DNA of 64,000 bases from Veillonella rogosae JCM 15642 (GTDB lineage Bacteria > Bacillota > Negativicutes > Veillonellales > Veillonellaceae). Position 1 is the first letter of the stretch. Each line of letters opens with the position of its first letter. This document shows positions 54,828 to 63,526 of the stretch, in pieces. The position numbers and the translations under genes were made by a program. The notes beneath the pieces were generated by a model. The model searched no databases. It was not told the origin of the DNA and saw only the letters and a list, made by a program, of their open reading frames with translations. The stretch is taken from the NCBI RefSeq assembly GCF_002959775.1, contig NZ_PPCX01000008.1, positions 111,155-175,154 on the forward strand, read 5' to 3'.

Positions 54828-55949
54828 ATGAAAAAATTTAAATATTATAAACCGCTCATAGGTGCTATCATACTAGCTGGTGTTATGATCATGATGGCCC
54901 TTAGAATAAGTGATATTGCTAGTGCCATTGATGCTATTATTACAGCATTTGTTCCACTTATTGTAGGTGCCTGTATTGCTTTTGTGCTAGATATTTTAGT
55001 AGTTCGTTATGAGCGATGGCTATGGCCTAAGAGTGAATCTGGATGGAGGTATAAGATACGACGACCTCTCAGTCTTGTATTATCTTTTGTGACAATTAGC
55101 GTAATCGTGTATTTTATTGCCCGTATGGCGCTTCCTCAATTGGTTCATTCTATGTCGATTATTGTGGCGTCTTCGCCTCAACTGTATACAGAGTTCCAAA
55201 CTTGGATGCAGCATCTTACAGAGACGATTCCAATGGCATCTAACCAGACACTTATGGACACGTTGAGTGGTGAAAGTATCGTTAAGTATACTCGTGAATG
55301 GGGGACTAAAGGCGGTACATACATTGTTAATGCAATGGGCACAGTTTTATCTTGGACGTTAAATATCGGTCTTGGATTGATCTTTGCTATTTATATGCTC
55401 CTTGATAAAGAACGGCTTATGATGCAAGGTAAACGCATTGTAAAAGCCTATGCATCTGATGGATGGGTGAATCGTGTTAGTTATGTAACCCGTGTGGCAG
55501 TTCAAACATTTAGTAATTTCTTTGTAGGACAGTTTATTGATGCCTTGATTTTAGGTGTTATGGTAGGTATTACTTTATGGTTATTCAACATTGAATACGC
55601 TACAACCATTGCCTGCGTAATTGGCCTTACTGGTTTGATTCCGTTACTTGGCATCTATGTCGGTGGTGTTATCGGTGCAGTTATGTTACTCACTGTTAGC
55701 CCTATGGATGCGTTAATTTACGTAATTATTTTAGAAGTGCTTCATCAAATTGAAAGCAACTTTATTTATCCTAAAATCGTCGGTAACTCCGTTGGTTTGC
55801 CGGGATTATGGGTATTTGCTGCGGTTATCGTAGGTGGTAGTTTGATGGGGGTCACTGGCATGTTGATTGGTGTTCCTTTAGTAGCTACATGCTATAAATT
55901 ACTTATGTCTGATGTAGATGAACGACTTGCATCAAATGAAGGTTTATAG
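54828..55949 (+). CDS. AI-2E family transporter (PerM/YtvI-like)
   Basis: A 373-residue membrane protein with about eight helices. The family C-terminal signature is clear: GLIPLLGIYVGGVIGAVMLL followed by HQIESNFIYPKIVGNSVGLP and GVTGMLIGVPL. A central periplasmic domain is about residues 110-165. Named after a proposed autoinducer-2 exporter, most members have unknown substrates or act as Na+/H+ antiporters. No upstream operon partner is seen. Confidence 0.88.
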   Translation: MKKFKYYKPLIGAIILAGVMIMMALRISDIASAIDAIITAFVPLIVGACIAFVLDILVVRYERWLWPKSESGWRYKIRRPLSLVLSFVTISVIVYFIARMALPQLVHSMSIIVASSPQLYTEFQTWMQHLTETIPMASNQTLMDTLSGESIVKYTREWGTKGGTYIVNAMGTVLSWTLNIGLGLIFAIYMLLDKERLMMQGKRIVKAYASDGWVNRVSYVTRVAVQTFSNFFVGQFIDALILGVMVGITLWLFNIEYATTIACVIGLTGLIPLLGIYVGGVIGAVMLLTVSPMDALIYVIILEVLHQIESNFIYPKIVGNSVGLPGLWVFAAVIVGGSLMGVTGMLIGVPLVATCYKLLMSDVDERLASNEGL

Positions 55950-56082
55950 TATATTGTCTAAATAATATGATTGTTCATATATGTTTTGTGTGCTGTTGAT
56001 TATGGCACGGACTTATAGTAATTCTAGTATGTGAATTACTTTTACATTGTTAAAAGTATCGCATATAGTAGGAGGATATGTA

Positions 56083-56739
56083 ATGAATAAAAAGTTAATT
56101 TCTATGGCATTAACTGGTGTATTGGCAGTAGGTGTATTGTCTGTTGCTACACCAAGTGTGGCAGATGCACGTAAAACAAAGCCAGAAACAAGTACTGATA
56201 TTTCTGTACAACGTGCACCAGGCGAGTCCATGGTTATGACTATGAGCAAAATTGGTACTATTTTCCAAAATCGCTTCCCGAATGCTGCGCTTCACTCCGT
56301 AGAGCTTAACTCTAACGATTTAAACTATGGCTACAAAGTTGTTGGCTATAGTAAATATCATCAATACAAGATGAAAATCGACGTAATCACTGGTAATACT
56401 TCCAATATGGAAGAAGGTGGCAAACCTAAAAAAATTATTGGTGAAATTTTCAATAAAGATCGAGTAATTGAATCTGCTCAAGCAGAACGCGTTGCTAAAC
56501 AACAACTCGGTGCTGATTCTGTTATGAAGGGCTGGAAAATTGAAGCTCATGACGGCAAAATCTTGTACTATGTAACAATGCATCAAGATGGTAAAAAAGT
56601 AGTTGTTACAGTAGATGCTGAAACAGGTGCTTACGTAGAGCAATCTAAATCTTATAAATTACCACCTGAACCAGATCAAGGTTTCGATGGCCGCAAAACA
56701 AATCTTATCTTTGGTAGTGGCATCGACATGGGTCGTTAA
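56083..56739 (+). CDS. Exported PepSY-domain protein
   Basis: A 218-residue secreted or periplasmic protein. The signal peptide (MNKKLISMALTGVLAVGVLS, cut near VADA) leads into two PepSY-like repeats: KYHQYKMKIDVITGNTSNME and KILYYVTMHQDGKKVVVTVD with AETGAYVE, the hallmark end of PepSY. PepSY domains are thought to inhibit or chaperone extracytoplasmic proteases. The ATG at 56083 follows AGGAGG, so the upstream in-frame ATG at 56047 is not used. Confidence 0.82.
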   Translation: MNKKLISMALTGVLAVGVLSVATPSVADARKTKPETSTDISVQRAPGESMVMTMSKIGTIFQNRFPNAALHSVELNSNDLNYGYKVVGYSKYHQYKMKIDVITGNTSNMEEGGKPKKIIGEIFNKDRVIESAQAERVAKQQLGADSVMKGWKIEAHDGKILYYVTMHQDGKKVVVTVDAETGAYVEQSKSYKLPPEPDQGFDGRKTNLIFGSGIDMGR

Positions 56740-56760
56740 TCTATTGATTGATAATCAAAT

Positions 56761-56797
56761 AAAAGAGCCAAAGGCATATGCCTTTGGCTCTTTTTTG
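56761..56797. terminator. Bidirectional terminator
   Basis: AAAAGAGCCAAAGGCA and TGCCTTTGGCTCTTTT pair around TA, with T-runs on both strands. It separates the PepSY gene (plus) from the flavoprotein gene (minus). Confidence 0.93.
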
Positions 56798-56806
56798 GTT
56801 TAATAG

Positions 56807-58327
56807 TTATTGCCAACGGTGTTCGTAGTATGCTTGTGTCCACATGATAACCTCTACAAGAGAAGGATGTGGGCTCATAGTTTCGCCTACAGTGATAACG
56901 GATTTAGGATCCATTTCGCGTGTAATACCTTTTTCACGTAAGCGTTTAGTACGTTCAGAAGCGATTTCTTCATTAATTGCTGTCAACGGAGTTACACCAC
57001 TGTTCATAAGGTTTACATATGGTTGGAAGAGGATAGACGCTTGAGGACCTGTTACGTGCATACCAAGAATATGGTTAGTATCTTTGTCTACTACGATTTT
57101 AACAAAGCCGTCATTTACATCACCAGGGTTAATACCCATTGCATAGCCTTTAGCTGTGGAGGAGTAGTAGTTTTTGCCTACACCTACATTATAACCAGCT
57201 TTAATAGCTTCTGCTTCAGTAAGACCTACGCTACCAATTTCAGGGTAGGAGAATGTAACCTTAGGCAATGTATCATAACGTGCCCAGCGGAAATCTTCTT
57301 CGTTTTTAGCAAAGTATAGGTTGTGGGCGATAATATCAGCTTCATAGTTCGCACGATGACGGAATGCAGGTTCGCCGTTTACGTCGCCTAACGCATAGAT
57401 ACCATCAACGGATGTTTCTAAGAATTCATTAGTTTTGATCCAGCCTTTTGGCCATGTTTCGATACCAGTATTTTCGAGATGAAGCTCTTCTACAGCTGGG
57501 CGGATGCCTGCAGCTACTAGGATTTCTTCTACCTTAGTTTCTAAAATTTCGCCAGTACTACGATCTTTAGTAACGACTACTTTAAGATCATCTTCTTGGC
57601 GGATTTCAACAGTGTCTTGATTTAGCACTACGTTGATACCACGTTCTCTATAGTTGTTTAACAAGTGTTCAGATACATCGGCATCTTCTTTAGGTACTAA
57701 ACGTACATTATGTTGAAGAATTGTTACCTCTGTACCAGCGGATGCAAATACGTGACCGAATTCAACACCGATTGGACCTGCACCGAGTACAGCAAGGGAT
57801 TTGTATGGTTGTTTAGGGAATTTATCGCCAAAGAGACTTTCACTAGTAAGGAAACCTGCCTCTTGAAGGCCTGGTACATTCGGTACATTACTATAACCGC
57901 CAGTACCTAGGATAATTGTTGGTGCTGTGATTTCTACAATGCCAGAACCATCGTTAAGGTGGATGTTCATAACCTTATCGGACACAAAACTTGCAGCACC
58001 GCGATATACATCTACGTTGTCATAAGCGTTATAGTAATCATAGATGCCTGCATTCTTGTCAATCATATGCCATGTACGTTTAGCTACAGTGTCCCAATCC
58101 ATAGTTGCATCGCCAACATTGACGCCTATTTTTTTGAACTCTTCTACCTCTTGAATGGCATTAGCTGCTGTAACCATTACTTTCGTAGGAATACAACCGC
58201 GATTTAGGCATGTGCCACCGAATTTACCTTTTTCTATGATGGCCACTTTAAGGCCTTTTTTTAGCGCAGCGTCAGCTACGATGGTTGCACCACCTGTACC
58301 AACTACAATAATATCGTATTGTTTCAT
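56807..58327 (-). CDS. Dihydrolipoyl-dehydrogenase-like FAD/NAD(P) disulfide oxidoreductase
   Basis: A 506-residue class I pyridine-nucleotide disulfide reductase. The FAD motif is VVGTGGATIVADAA (last Gly of GxGxxG replaced by Thr). The redox disulfide is GGTCLNRGCIPTK. The NAD motif is VLGAGPIGVEFG, and the second FAD motif is IYALGDVNG. The C-terminal catalytic pair is in SPHPSLVE (His and Glu). Compared with ordinary Lpd, the dimer domain has about 30 extra residues before this motif (ERTKRLREKGITREMDPKS). No E1/E2 dehydrogenase genes are adjacent, so a role outside the pyruvate complex is likely. GAAAGGA precedes the ATG. Confidence 0.85.
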   Translation of the reverse strand: MKQYDIIVVGTGGATIVADAALKKGLKVAIIEKGKFGGTCLNRGCIPTKVMVTAANAIQEVEEFKKIGVNVGDATMDWDTVAKRTWHMIDKNAGIYDYYNAYDNVDVYRGAASFVSDKVMNIHLNDGSGIVEITAPTIILGTGGYSNVPNVPGLQEAGFLTSESLFGDKFPKQPYKSLAVLGAGPIGVEFGHVFASAGTEVTILQHNVRLVPKEDADVSEHLLNNYRERGINVVLNQDTVEIRQEDDLKVVVTKDRSTGEILETKVEEILVAAGIRPAVEELHLENTGIETWPKGWIKTNEFLETSVDGIYALGDVNGEPAFRHRANYEADIIAHNLYFAKNEEDFRWARYDTLPKVTFSYPEIGSVGLTEAEAIKAGYNVGVGKNYYSSTAKGYAMGINPGDVNDGFVKIVVDKDTNHILGMHVTGPQASILFQPYVNLMNSGVTPLTAINEEIASERTKRLREKGITREMDPKSVITVGETMSPHPSLVEVIMWTQAYYEHRWQ

Positions 58328-58350
58328 GTTGATTCCTTTCTATATATATC

Positions 58351-58475
58351 TACTAATAGTTATTATCATTAACTCTATTATAACACTATTATAGCACTAT
58401 ATTGAAGAAAATCAATATAGGAGATTGTAATTAATATATACGTATATGATTAATATCGATTCCTATATTGATTTT
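58351..58475 (-). promoter_or_regulatory. Complex control region of the flavoprotein gene
   Basis: CTATATTGA occurs three times: at 58397-58405 and, inverted, at 58412-58420 (a palindrome with 6-bp spacer), and again at 58463-58471. Arms 58408-58422 and 58461-58475 (15 bp, perfect) could form a large cruciform. On the minus strand TTGATT, 16 bp, TATAAT gives a promoter whose -35 lies in the palindrome. A Fur-like AT-rich box (TAATGATAATAACTATT, minus strand) lies at about 58355-58372 between promoter and gene. Confidence 0.55.
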
Positions 58476-58521
58476 TAAAGTATGTTCTTTATAGGGTTAT
58501 AGGACAAAAAGTGTTGCTATT

Positions 58522-59640
58522 TTAGTCCCAAAGATTGGTAAATAGGCAATCATAATTATGCAAATCACTCCAAACAATAGCATCACCCCAAGTCGGAATA
58601 GAAGCTTCTAACCTAGATTGTTCATGTATGGTATGATATATATCAGAAATACTCTTGTTGGTCGGCATAACCTTAAGTATTTCTGCATTAGAAAGCGGGT
58701 TTGGTGAGTGCATATAGCACCACCAGAACACCGCTTTTATTCGTCTTTCAATAGACATTCCTCTATGATTACGTAACATAGTGCGTAACTGAGCATTTAC
58801 ACCACCTTCTATACGATTATTAGTAGCTGGGCAGGTACATGTTAACGATGCATCTAAGTAAGTAAATAAACATCTTTTGTTAATCAATTTAACTAAGGAA
58901 TTTTCTGCTTTTATAAGTCGTTCATGTTTAGGTCGTATCGTACCATTTTCATCAACTGTTATTTCTGATAGGAATACCCTATGTCGTACTTTCCATGACA
59001 TAACGTTTTGTACCCACTTCATAGCATGATCTTGCGTGTGTATTGTTAATAAATCCCTTGCAATTCCATATAACTCACAACCAGCAATCGTTTTAGGACG
59101 TATTGTTGTATAGCGTTTTACTTGTTGAAATGCATGAAATAAGCACCTTTGTAGTTTGGCTTTCGGCCAAACTTTTTTTAATGCCTTTTGAAAGCCGGTA
59201 CCACCATCGGATATAACTACTATAGGTGATGAAATACGTCGTAATAAAGCCTCCCAAGCCTTAGAATGCTCATATCTACAAACATACCAGCCTAAGACAT
59301 GCGTCTCATTACAACAGATTAAAATACAAGCATTTCTAGCTAAATAAATACCATCAACAAATACCACACTACTTGATGATTCAACTTTTGGTGGTAATGG
59401 CCAAAGCTCCCAAAACTGTGATGTTTTTCTACGAAATGAACGTCCATCGCCAGCCATATCTAACTGTGTGTGTTTACCAAATAACCAATCCAAAAATATC
59501 TGTAAATTATTATTAGTTTTATTCACTTTATTTGTGAATGAGCAAGAACATTGATTACAATACCAACGTTGAGAACCCGCACTTGTTTTACCATTTCTCT
59601 TACAGACGAAACCACAATTAGGGCATCTGACTAGTTTCAT
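58522..59640 (-). CDS. IS1249-like transposase, full length
   Basis: A 372-residue transposase. The N-terminus carries a zinc ribbon (CPNCGFVCKRNGKTSAG ... CNQCSCSF) that probably binds the inverted repeats. The MULE/DDE core follows: VVFVDGIYL (first Asp), VVISDGG (second Asp), QRCLFH, and TNNRIEGGVNAQLR (Glu). GAGTATAATT-type spacing with AGAAGGAG lies before the ATG. It is homologous to, but distinct from, the partial transposase at the left window edge. Confidence 0.93.
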   Translation of the reverse strand: MKLVRCPNCGFVCKRNGKTSAGSQRWYCNQCSCSFTNKVNKTNNNLQIFLDWLFGKHTQLDMAGDGRSFRRKTSQFWELWPLPPKVESSSSVVFVDGIYLARNACILICCNETHVLGWYVCRYEHSKAWEALLRRISSPIVVISDGGTGFQKALKKVWPKAKLQRCLFHAFQQVKRYTTIRPKTIAGCELYGIARDLLTIHTQDHAMKWVQNVMSWKVRHRVFLSEITVDENGTIRPKHERLIKAENSLVKLINKRCLFTYLDASLTCTCPATNNRIEGGVNAQLRTMLRNHRGMSIERRIKAVFWWCYMHSPNPLSNAEILKVMPTNKSISDIYHTIHEQSRLEASIPTWGDAIVWSDLHNYDCLFTNLWD

Positions 59641-59770
59641 AATTATACTCCTTCTAAAAAATATATCTCTTTAGAAAGATAAAACCTTTTTTGAGTCAGT
59701 AAAATCAAGGGGGTTCCGACTTTTTAGCAACACTTTTTGTCCTATATGTAAAAGTTACTCAAAAAGATAA

Positions 59771-59812
59771 AATGCCGATGGAGCTAGTATTTAACTAGTT
59801 CCATCGGCATTA
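59771..59812 (-). terminator. Terminator hairpin inside the IS, upstream of its transposase
   Basis: AATGCCGATGGA and TCCATCGGCATT pair around a loop with a further CTAGT/ACTAG. On the minus strand it is followed by TTATCTTTTT. It lies between the outer IS tip and the subterminal repeat, so it would stop transcription entering from sstT and insulate the transposase gene. Confidence 0.75.
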
Positions 59813-59904
59813 ACAGCAACACTTTTTGTCCTATAACCCTCTTTATATTATACAATGAATATATTTATAAGTCGTATAGTAATCTAGTATTCATAGACTT
59901 TTAA

Positions 59905-59935
59905 ATACAAAAAACGGTCCCGAAGGACCGTCTTT
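59905..59935 (-). terminator. Terminator of sstT
   Basis: On the minus strand ACGGTCC-TTCG-GGACCGT is followed by TTTTTTG, 21 bp after the sstT stop. Confidence 0.92.
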
Positions 59936-59956
59936 AGTATGATTGTAAAATTATAT

Positions 59957-61177
59957 TTAATTCCAATCTTCGTGATAGCCACGTTTTGCATAGTCTGCAG
60001 TAGCCGTGAAGAGAATGTCTGTGCTAGAGTTAAGCGCAGTTTCCGTAGAGTCTTGTAACACACCGATGATAAAGCCAACGCCTACAACTTGCATTGCTAC
60101 GTCGTTGGAAATACCGAATAGGGAACAAGCCAATGGAATGAGTAGTAAGGAACCACCTGCTACACCAGAAGCACCACAGGCACCAATAGTGGCAATGATG
60201 GATAATAGGATTGCTGTAGGAATATCTACAACGATACCTAATGTATGAGCTGCTGCTAATGTCATGATTGTGATTGTAATCGCAGCACCGCCCATATTGA
60301 TTGTTGCACCTAGTGGAATGGATACGGAATACATATCAGGGTTCAGTTTCAAACGTTTAGCTAAGTCAAGGTTTACAGGAATGTTAGCAGCAGAGCTACG
60401 TGTGAAGAATGCGTAGATTGCAGATTCGCGTAAACATTTAAATACCAATGGGTATGGATTGCGACGAAGATAAACGAAGGACAGAATTGGATTGATTACT
60501 AGTGCTACGAAAATCATAGAGCCAAGCAATAAAACGAGTAGTTGGAAGTAACCAATCAAAGCTTCGATACCGTTAGTAGCAATGGATTCCGCTACAAGGC
60601 CCATAATACCAAGAGGAGCAAAGCGGATGATCCAGCCTACTACTGTAGTAATTGCTTGAGCAAAAGATTCCATAACCTCTTTTGCATTCATTGGTGCATG
60701 ACGTAAAGCACCACCTAGGATAAGTGCCCAAGCTAGAATACCGATATAGTTAGCGGACATCAACGCTTTTACAGGGTTATCAACTACATTTTTAAGTAAT
60801 GTGGTCATAACCTCAGCAATACCTTGAGGAGGCGCTGCATCAGCTGCACCTGCTACTAGATGTAATGTAGTAGGGAAGAAGAAACTCACGATTACAGCTA
60901 ATACTGCGGATAGGAATGTACCTAATAGATATAAGGTAATTACAGACCCCATACCTGTTTTTTGGCCAGAGCGATGTTTACTGATCGCAGCGATTACCAA
61001 GAAAAATACAAGGATAGGTGCGATGCCTTTAAGAGCACCAACAAAAAGAACACCTAATAAAGCAAGTTCATTTGCCACATCTGGCACGTAAAGTGCAGTC
61101 AAAATACCAATGATCAAACCTATGATAATCTGTTGGATTAGACTGACTTTGTTGATTGATTTAACAAATCGATTCAT
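59957..61177 (-). CDS. sstT: Serine/threonine:sodium symporter SstT
   Basis: A 406-residue dicarboxylate/amino acid:cation symporter family member. It shows SstT features: [17 protein letters not shown] at the start, [15 protein letters not shown] (hairpin loop HP1 with the serine-rich tip), [17 protein letters not shown] (the NMDGT-type motif as NMGGA), and [16 protein letters not shown] near the end. It imports Ser/Thr with Na+. An in-frame TTG lies at 61189, but GGAG is correctly placed for ATG at 61177 (MNRFVKS). Confidence 0.92.
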   Translation of the reverse strand: MNRFVKSINKVSLIQQIIIGLIIGILTALYVPDVANELALLGVLFVGALKGIAPILVFFLVIAAISKHRSGQKTGMGSVITLYLLGTFLSAVLAVIVSFFFPTTLHLVAGAADAAPPQGIAEVMTTLLKNVVDNPVKALMSANYIGILAWALILGGALRHAPMNAKEVMESFAQAITTVVGWIIRFAPLGIMGLVAESIATNGIEALIGYFQLLVLLLGSMIFVALVINPILSFVYLRRNPYPLVFKCLRESAIYAFFTRSSAANIPVNLDLAKRLKLNPDMYSVSIPLGATINMGGAAITITIMTLAAAHTLGIVVDIPTAILLSIIATIGACGASGVAGGSLLLIPLACSLFGISNDVAMQVVGVGFIIGVLQDSTETALNSSTDILFTATADYAKRGYHEDWN

Positions 61178-61189
61178 AGTACACTCCAA

Positions 61190-61522
61190 TACTTAATAAA
61201 AACAAAAAAACTCCATGAATATATCCTTTCATCATGGACATATGTCATTATACAACGAACATGTAATAGTAGCAATAGAGAATATCATAGATGTTCATAC
61301 GTATTTATGTTAAATATATAGTAAGTGATAAACATGTTTATTTACCATATAGGACGTGTTGTTTTTTATAGAATTTATCAGTGCTTGTATCATATATGTA
61401 AATAGCACATACTTGCTATTTATAGTATATATAATAGGATTCTTTTTTAGAGTTCCTATAATATGGTATACTATGCCATATACAGTTCTTGAATATAGTT
61501 CTTGATTAGTGAAAGGACCATA
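61190..61522. promoter_or_regulatory. Divergent control region between sstT and menG/ubiE
   Basis: No gene is seen. Two symmetric elements stand out: TAAATAGCA-CATACT-TGCTATTTA (61399-61422, 9-bp arms) and a 21-bp near-perfect palindrome ATATGGTATACTATGCCATAT less one residue of symmetry (61461-61481). The second lies over candidate -10 boxes TATAAT (61457-61462) and TATACT (61467-61472) for the plus-strand gene, as an operator would. Confidence 0.55.
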
Positions 61523-62269
61523 ATGAATACTAAAGAATTTAAAACGTATGCCGATAAAGAGCAATTTGTACAAGGTGTTTTTTCTAATATTGCAAAAAAC
61601 TATGATTTAATGAATACAGTCTTAAGCTTTGGACAAGATTATTTTTGGCGCAAATTCTCTGTAAAAGCAATGAATATTGGTCCTCACCAACGTGTGCTTG
61701 ATGTAGCATGTGGTACCTGTGTGTTTACAAAGGAAGCGTTACGTCAAGAACCAACACTAAGAGTAGAGGCATTAGATTTTAACTGTGAAATGCTTGATCA
61801 AGGTCGTGCTCGCATTGAAGCTGCAGGATTAATAGATCAAGTTAATCTAGTACAAGGTGATGCGATGGCTTTACCTTACGGGGATAATACTTTTGATGCG
61901 GCTATGAGTGGCTTTGCAATGCGCAATGTGCCAGATATTAAACAAGTATTATCTGAAATGCAACGTGTTGTAAAACCAGGTGGGAAAGTAGTTGTATTGG
62001 AACTTGCGAAGCCAAGTATGTTTGGATTTAAACAGTTATATAATTTCTACTTCTCTTATATACTACCTATTATAGGTAAACTAAGTAAGGATAACTCATC
62101 CTATGCATGGCTTCCAGAATCCTTGCGTCGTTATCCTCACCAAAGTGAAATTTTAGAAATTTGGAAATCTCTTGGATATGAAAATGCCACCTATCATGAA
62201 TTGACAGGCGGCATTGTAGCGGTCCACGAAGGTGTGGTACCAGAAAATTCTATTGTAAATAATAAGTAA
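61523..62269 (+). CDS. ubiE: Demethylmenaquinone/UbiE-type methyltransferase
   Basis: A 248-residue class I SAM methyltransferase of the UbiE/MenG family, the last step of menaquinone synthesis. Motifs: FSNIAKNYDLMNTVLSFGQD, WRKF, VLDVACGTCVFT (SAM motif I, where family members usually have GTGD), LDFNCEMLDQGR, GDAMALPYGDNTFDAAMSGFAMRNV, and RVVKPGGKVVVLEL. The Cys in place of Gly/Asp in motif I (ACGTCVFT) is slightly unusual. AAAGGA precedes the ATG at 61523. The 3' end overlaps the convergent SIMPL gene by 20 bp. Confidence 0.9.
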   Translation: MNTKEFKTYADKEQFVQGVFSNIAKNYDLMNTVLSFGQDYFWRKFSVKAMNIGPHQRVLDVACGTCVFTKEALRQEPTLRVEALDFNCEMLDQGRARIEAAGLIDQVNLVQGDAMALPYGDNTFDAAMSGFAMRNVPDIKQVLSEMQRVVKPGGKVVVLELAKPSMFGFKQLYNFYFSYILPIIGKLSKDNSSYAWLPESLRRYPHQSEILEIWKSLGYENATYHELTGGIVAVHEGVVPENSIVNNK

Positions 62270-62981
62270 TATTAGCGTCTTGAGAAACTACTAATGAACC
62301 TTTTTCAACAGGTGTAGTAGTTTCGAGAGACGCTTTTAACATTACTGCGTTACGGTAGTAACCAGAGTCCATGGAGCTAGTTTCGGTTGTACTAATAGAA
62401 ATAGTTTTTACTGGTCCTAAAGTGCGACCGAGAGCTGCAGCGATAACTTCCGCTTTGTGGCGCCCGTTTTGGATTGCTTCTGTAGTTAAAGAATCAGATA
62501 ATTGTTGAGATACATCATTTTGGAATGAAAGGTTGTTGATGTCGTTAGCCCCAGCGCTAACAGCGGCATCGACAACCTTTCCTACGTTATCGAGGTTATT
62601 AATCTTAACTGTTACGTGATTGGACACATTGTAACCTGTGTTAATGCGTTTGCCTTCTTGATAATCGCTTGTTGGATTAATAGAAATATTCGATGTGAAA
62701 ATATCTTTTTTATCAACACCTAGATTTGCTAGTCTACTGATTAAGTCACTCATGATACGATCGTTATTAGATTTAGCAGCATTAATATTTGTGTTTTGAC
62801 TTGTAATGCCTAAGGTTAAAATTGCATAGCTTGGTGCTACAGAACGAGAAGCTTGGCCCGTAATTTGAATTTCAGAGGTATCGAAGGTACCTTGGGGTGC
62901 AGCAAAGGCTGCTGTAGCCATAGTTGCACATATAGCAGCTAGAGCTATTGTTTTTGATAATAAACGTTTAGATAATTTCAT
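62250..62981 (-). CDS. Exported SIMPL-domain (DUF541) protein
   Basis: A 243-residue protein with a signal peptide (about residues 1-27, cut at AFA-APQG). The SIMPL/DUF541 domain follows: ITGQASRSVAPSYAILTLGI, DIFTSNISINPTSDYQEGK, GYNVSNHVTVKI, and AVMLKASLETTTPVEKGSL. Periplasmic DUF541 proteins are linked to oxidative-stress protection and outer-membrane functions, without known activity. Its last 20 bp lie within the end of the convergent methyltransferase gene, and no terminator separates them. Confidence 0.88.
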   Translation of the reverse strand: MKLSKRLLSKTIALAAICATMATAAFAAPQGTFDTSEIQITGQASRSVAPSYAILTLGITSQNTNINAAKSNNDRIMSDLISRLANLGVDKKDIFTSNISINPTSDYQEGKRINTGYNVSNHVTVKINNLDNVGKVVDAAVSAGANDINNLSFQNDVSQQLSDSLTTEAIQNGRHKAEVIAAALGRTLGPVKTISISTTETSSMDSGYYRNAVMLKASLETTTPVEKGSLVVSQDANITYYLQ

Positions 62982-63123
62982 ACTTAATCTCCTTACACGA
63001 ATGTAATATTCATATTAATTAATACTAATAAAATAGAACTATTTATGTTACAAGTTCTTTATTACAGCTATATTGTACATGATTGGTTGTGTAAAATCAA
63101 TTGTTGGCTGTCAGGGGTGTTTA

Positions 63124-63193
63124 TGAAAGTATAGTGAAAGTTGTGTGAAATTGAGAATTGGGGGTTGCACTTATAATTTCGTTGTACTATAAT
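63124..63193 (+). promoter_or_regulatory. rRNA operon promoter P1 with three 11-bp-spaced TGAAA repeats
   Basis: TTGCAC (63165-63170), 17 bp, TATAAT (63188-63193). Three TGAAA units start at 63124, 63135 and 63146, each exactly 11 bp apart. The last is 19 bp before the -35, about one helical turn further than in the adhesin promoters. They may act as an activator site or an UP-like element. Confidence 0.8.
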
Positions 63194-63285
63194 ATGCATA
63201 CAGTCGTTCGAGCGACTGTTTCTTAATGAGTGTAGTAATACACTTAGAGGTTCAAAAAGAACTTCAAAAAAGATTATAAAATGTG

Positions 63286-63314
63286 TTGACACGAACGAGG
63301 TCACATGTTATTAT
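63286..63314 (+). promoter_or_regulatory. rRNA operon promoter P2
   Basis: TTGACA (63286-63291), 17 bp, TATTAT (63309-63314), with TATAAT overlapping at 63312-63317. A tandem P1-P2 arrangement is typical for rRNA operons. Confidence 0.8.
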
Positions 63315-63319
63315 AATCA

Positions 63320-63526
63320 AGTCGTCAGTTGAGACAACACTTCGAATGAAGTGGAGCTAACTGATAACAGATCTTTGAAAACTGAACAATGATAGGTAAT
63401 CAATCAATACGATTGAACATATGCCAGAGTGCGGGTTTTGACAAAGTCAAAACCAACCATAATTCAAAGTTACTTAAATGTAACGACAACAAAAGCGAAT
63501 GAGCTATTCAAATAGCTTCAAGATAT
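63320..63526 (+). other. rRNA leader region
   Basis: The leader contains GATCTTTGAAAACTGAACAA (63370-63389), the common Firmicutes boxA-like leader sequence for antitermination. It also has a perfect hairpin GGTTTTGAC-AAA-GTCAAAACC (63434-63454) and GAGCTATT/AATAGCTT near the 16S start for RNase processing. Confidence 0.65.

Larger units (their letters stand above)
58494..59839 (-). mobile_element. Complete IS1249-like (IS256-group) insertion sequence
   Basis: Perfect 25-bp terminal inverted repeats (58494-58518 and 59815-59839) begin GGGTTATAGGACAAAAAGTG. They are flanked by an exact 8-bp target duplication, TCTTTATA (58486-58493 and 59840-59847), as expected for the IS256 family. The element is 1346 bp with one intact transposase gene. 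An additional 21-bp copy of the right tip lies inside it at 59726-59746. Confidence 0.95.

Noticed and set aside
63068..63304. Minus-strand frame in the rRNA promoter region
   Set aside because: It lies across both rRNA promoters; composition and position show it is non-coding.
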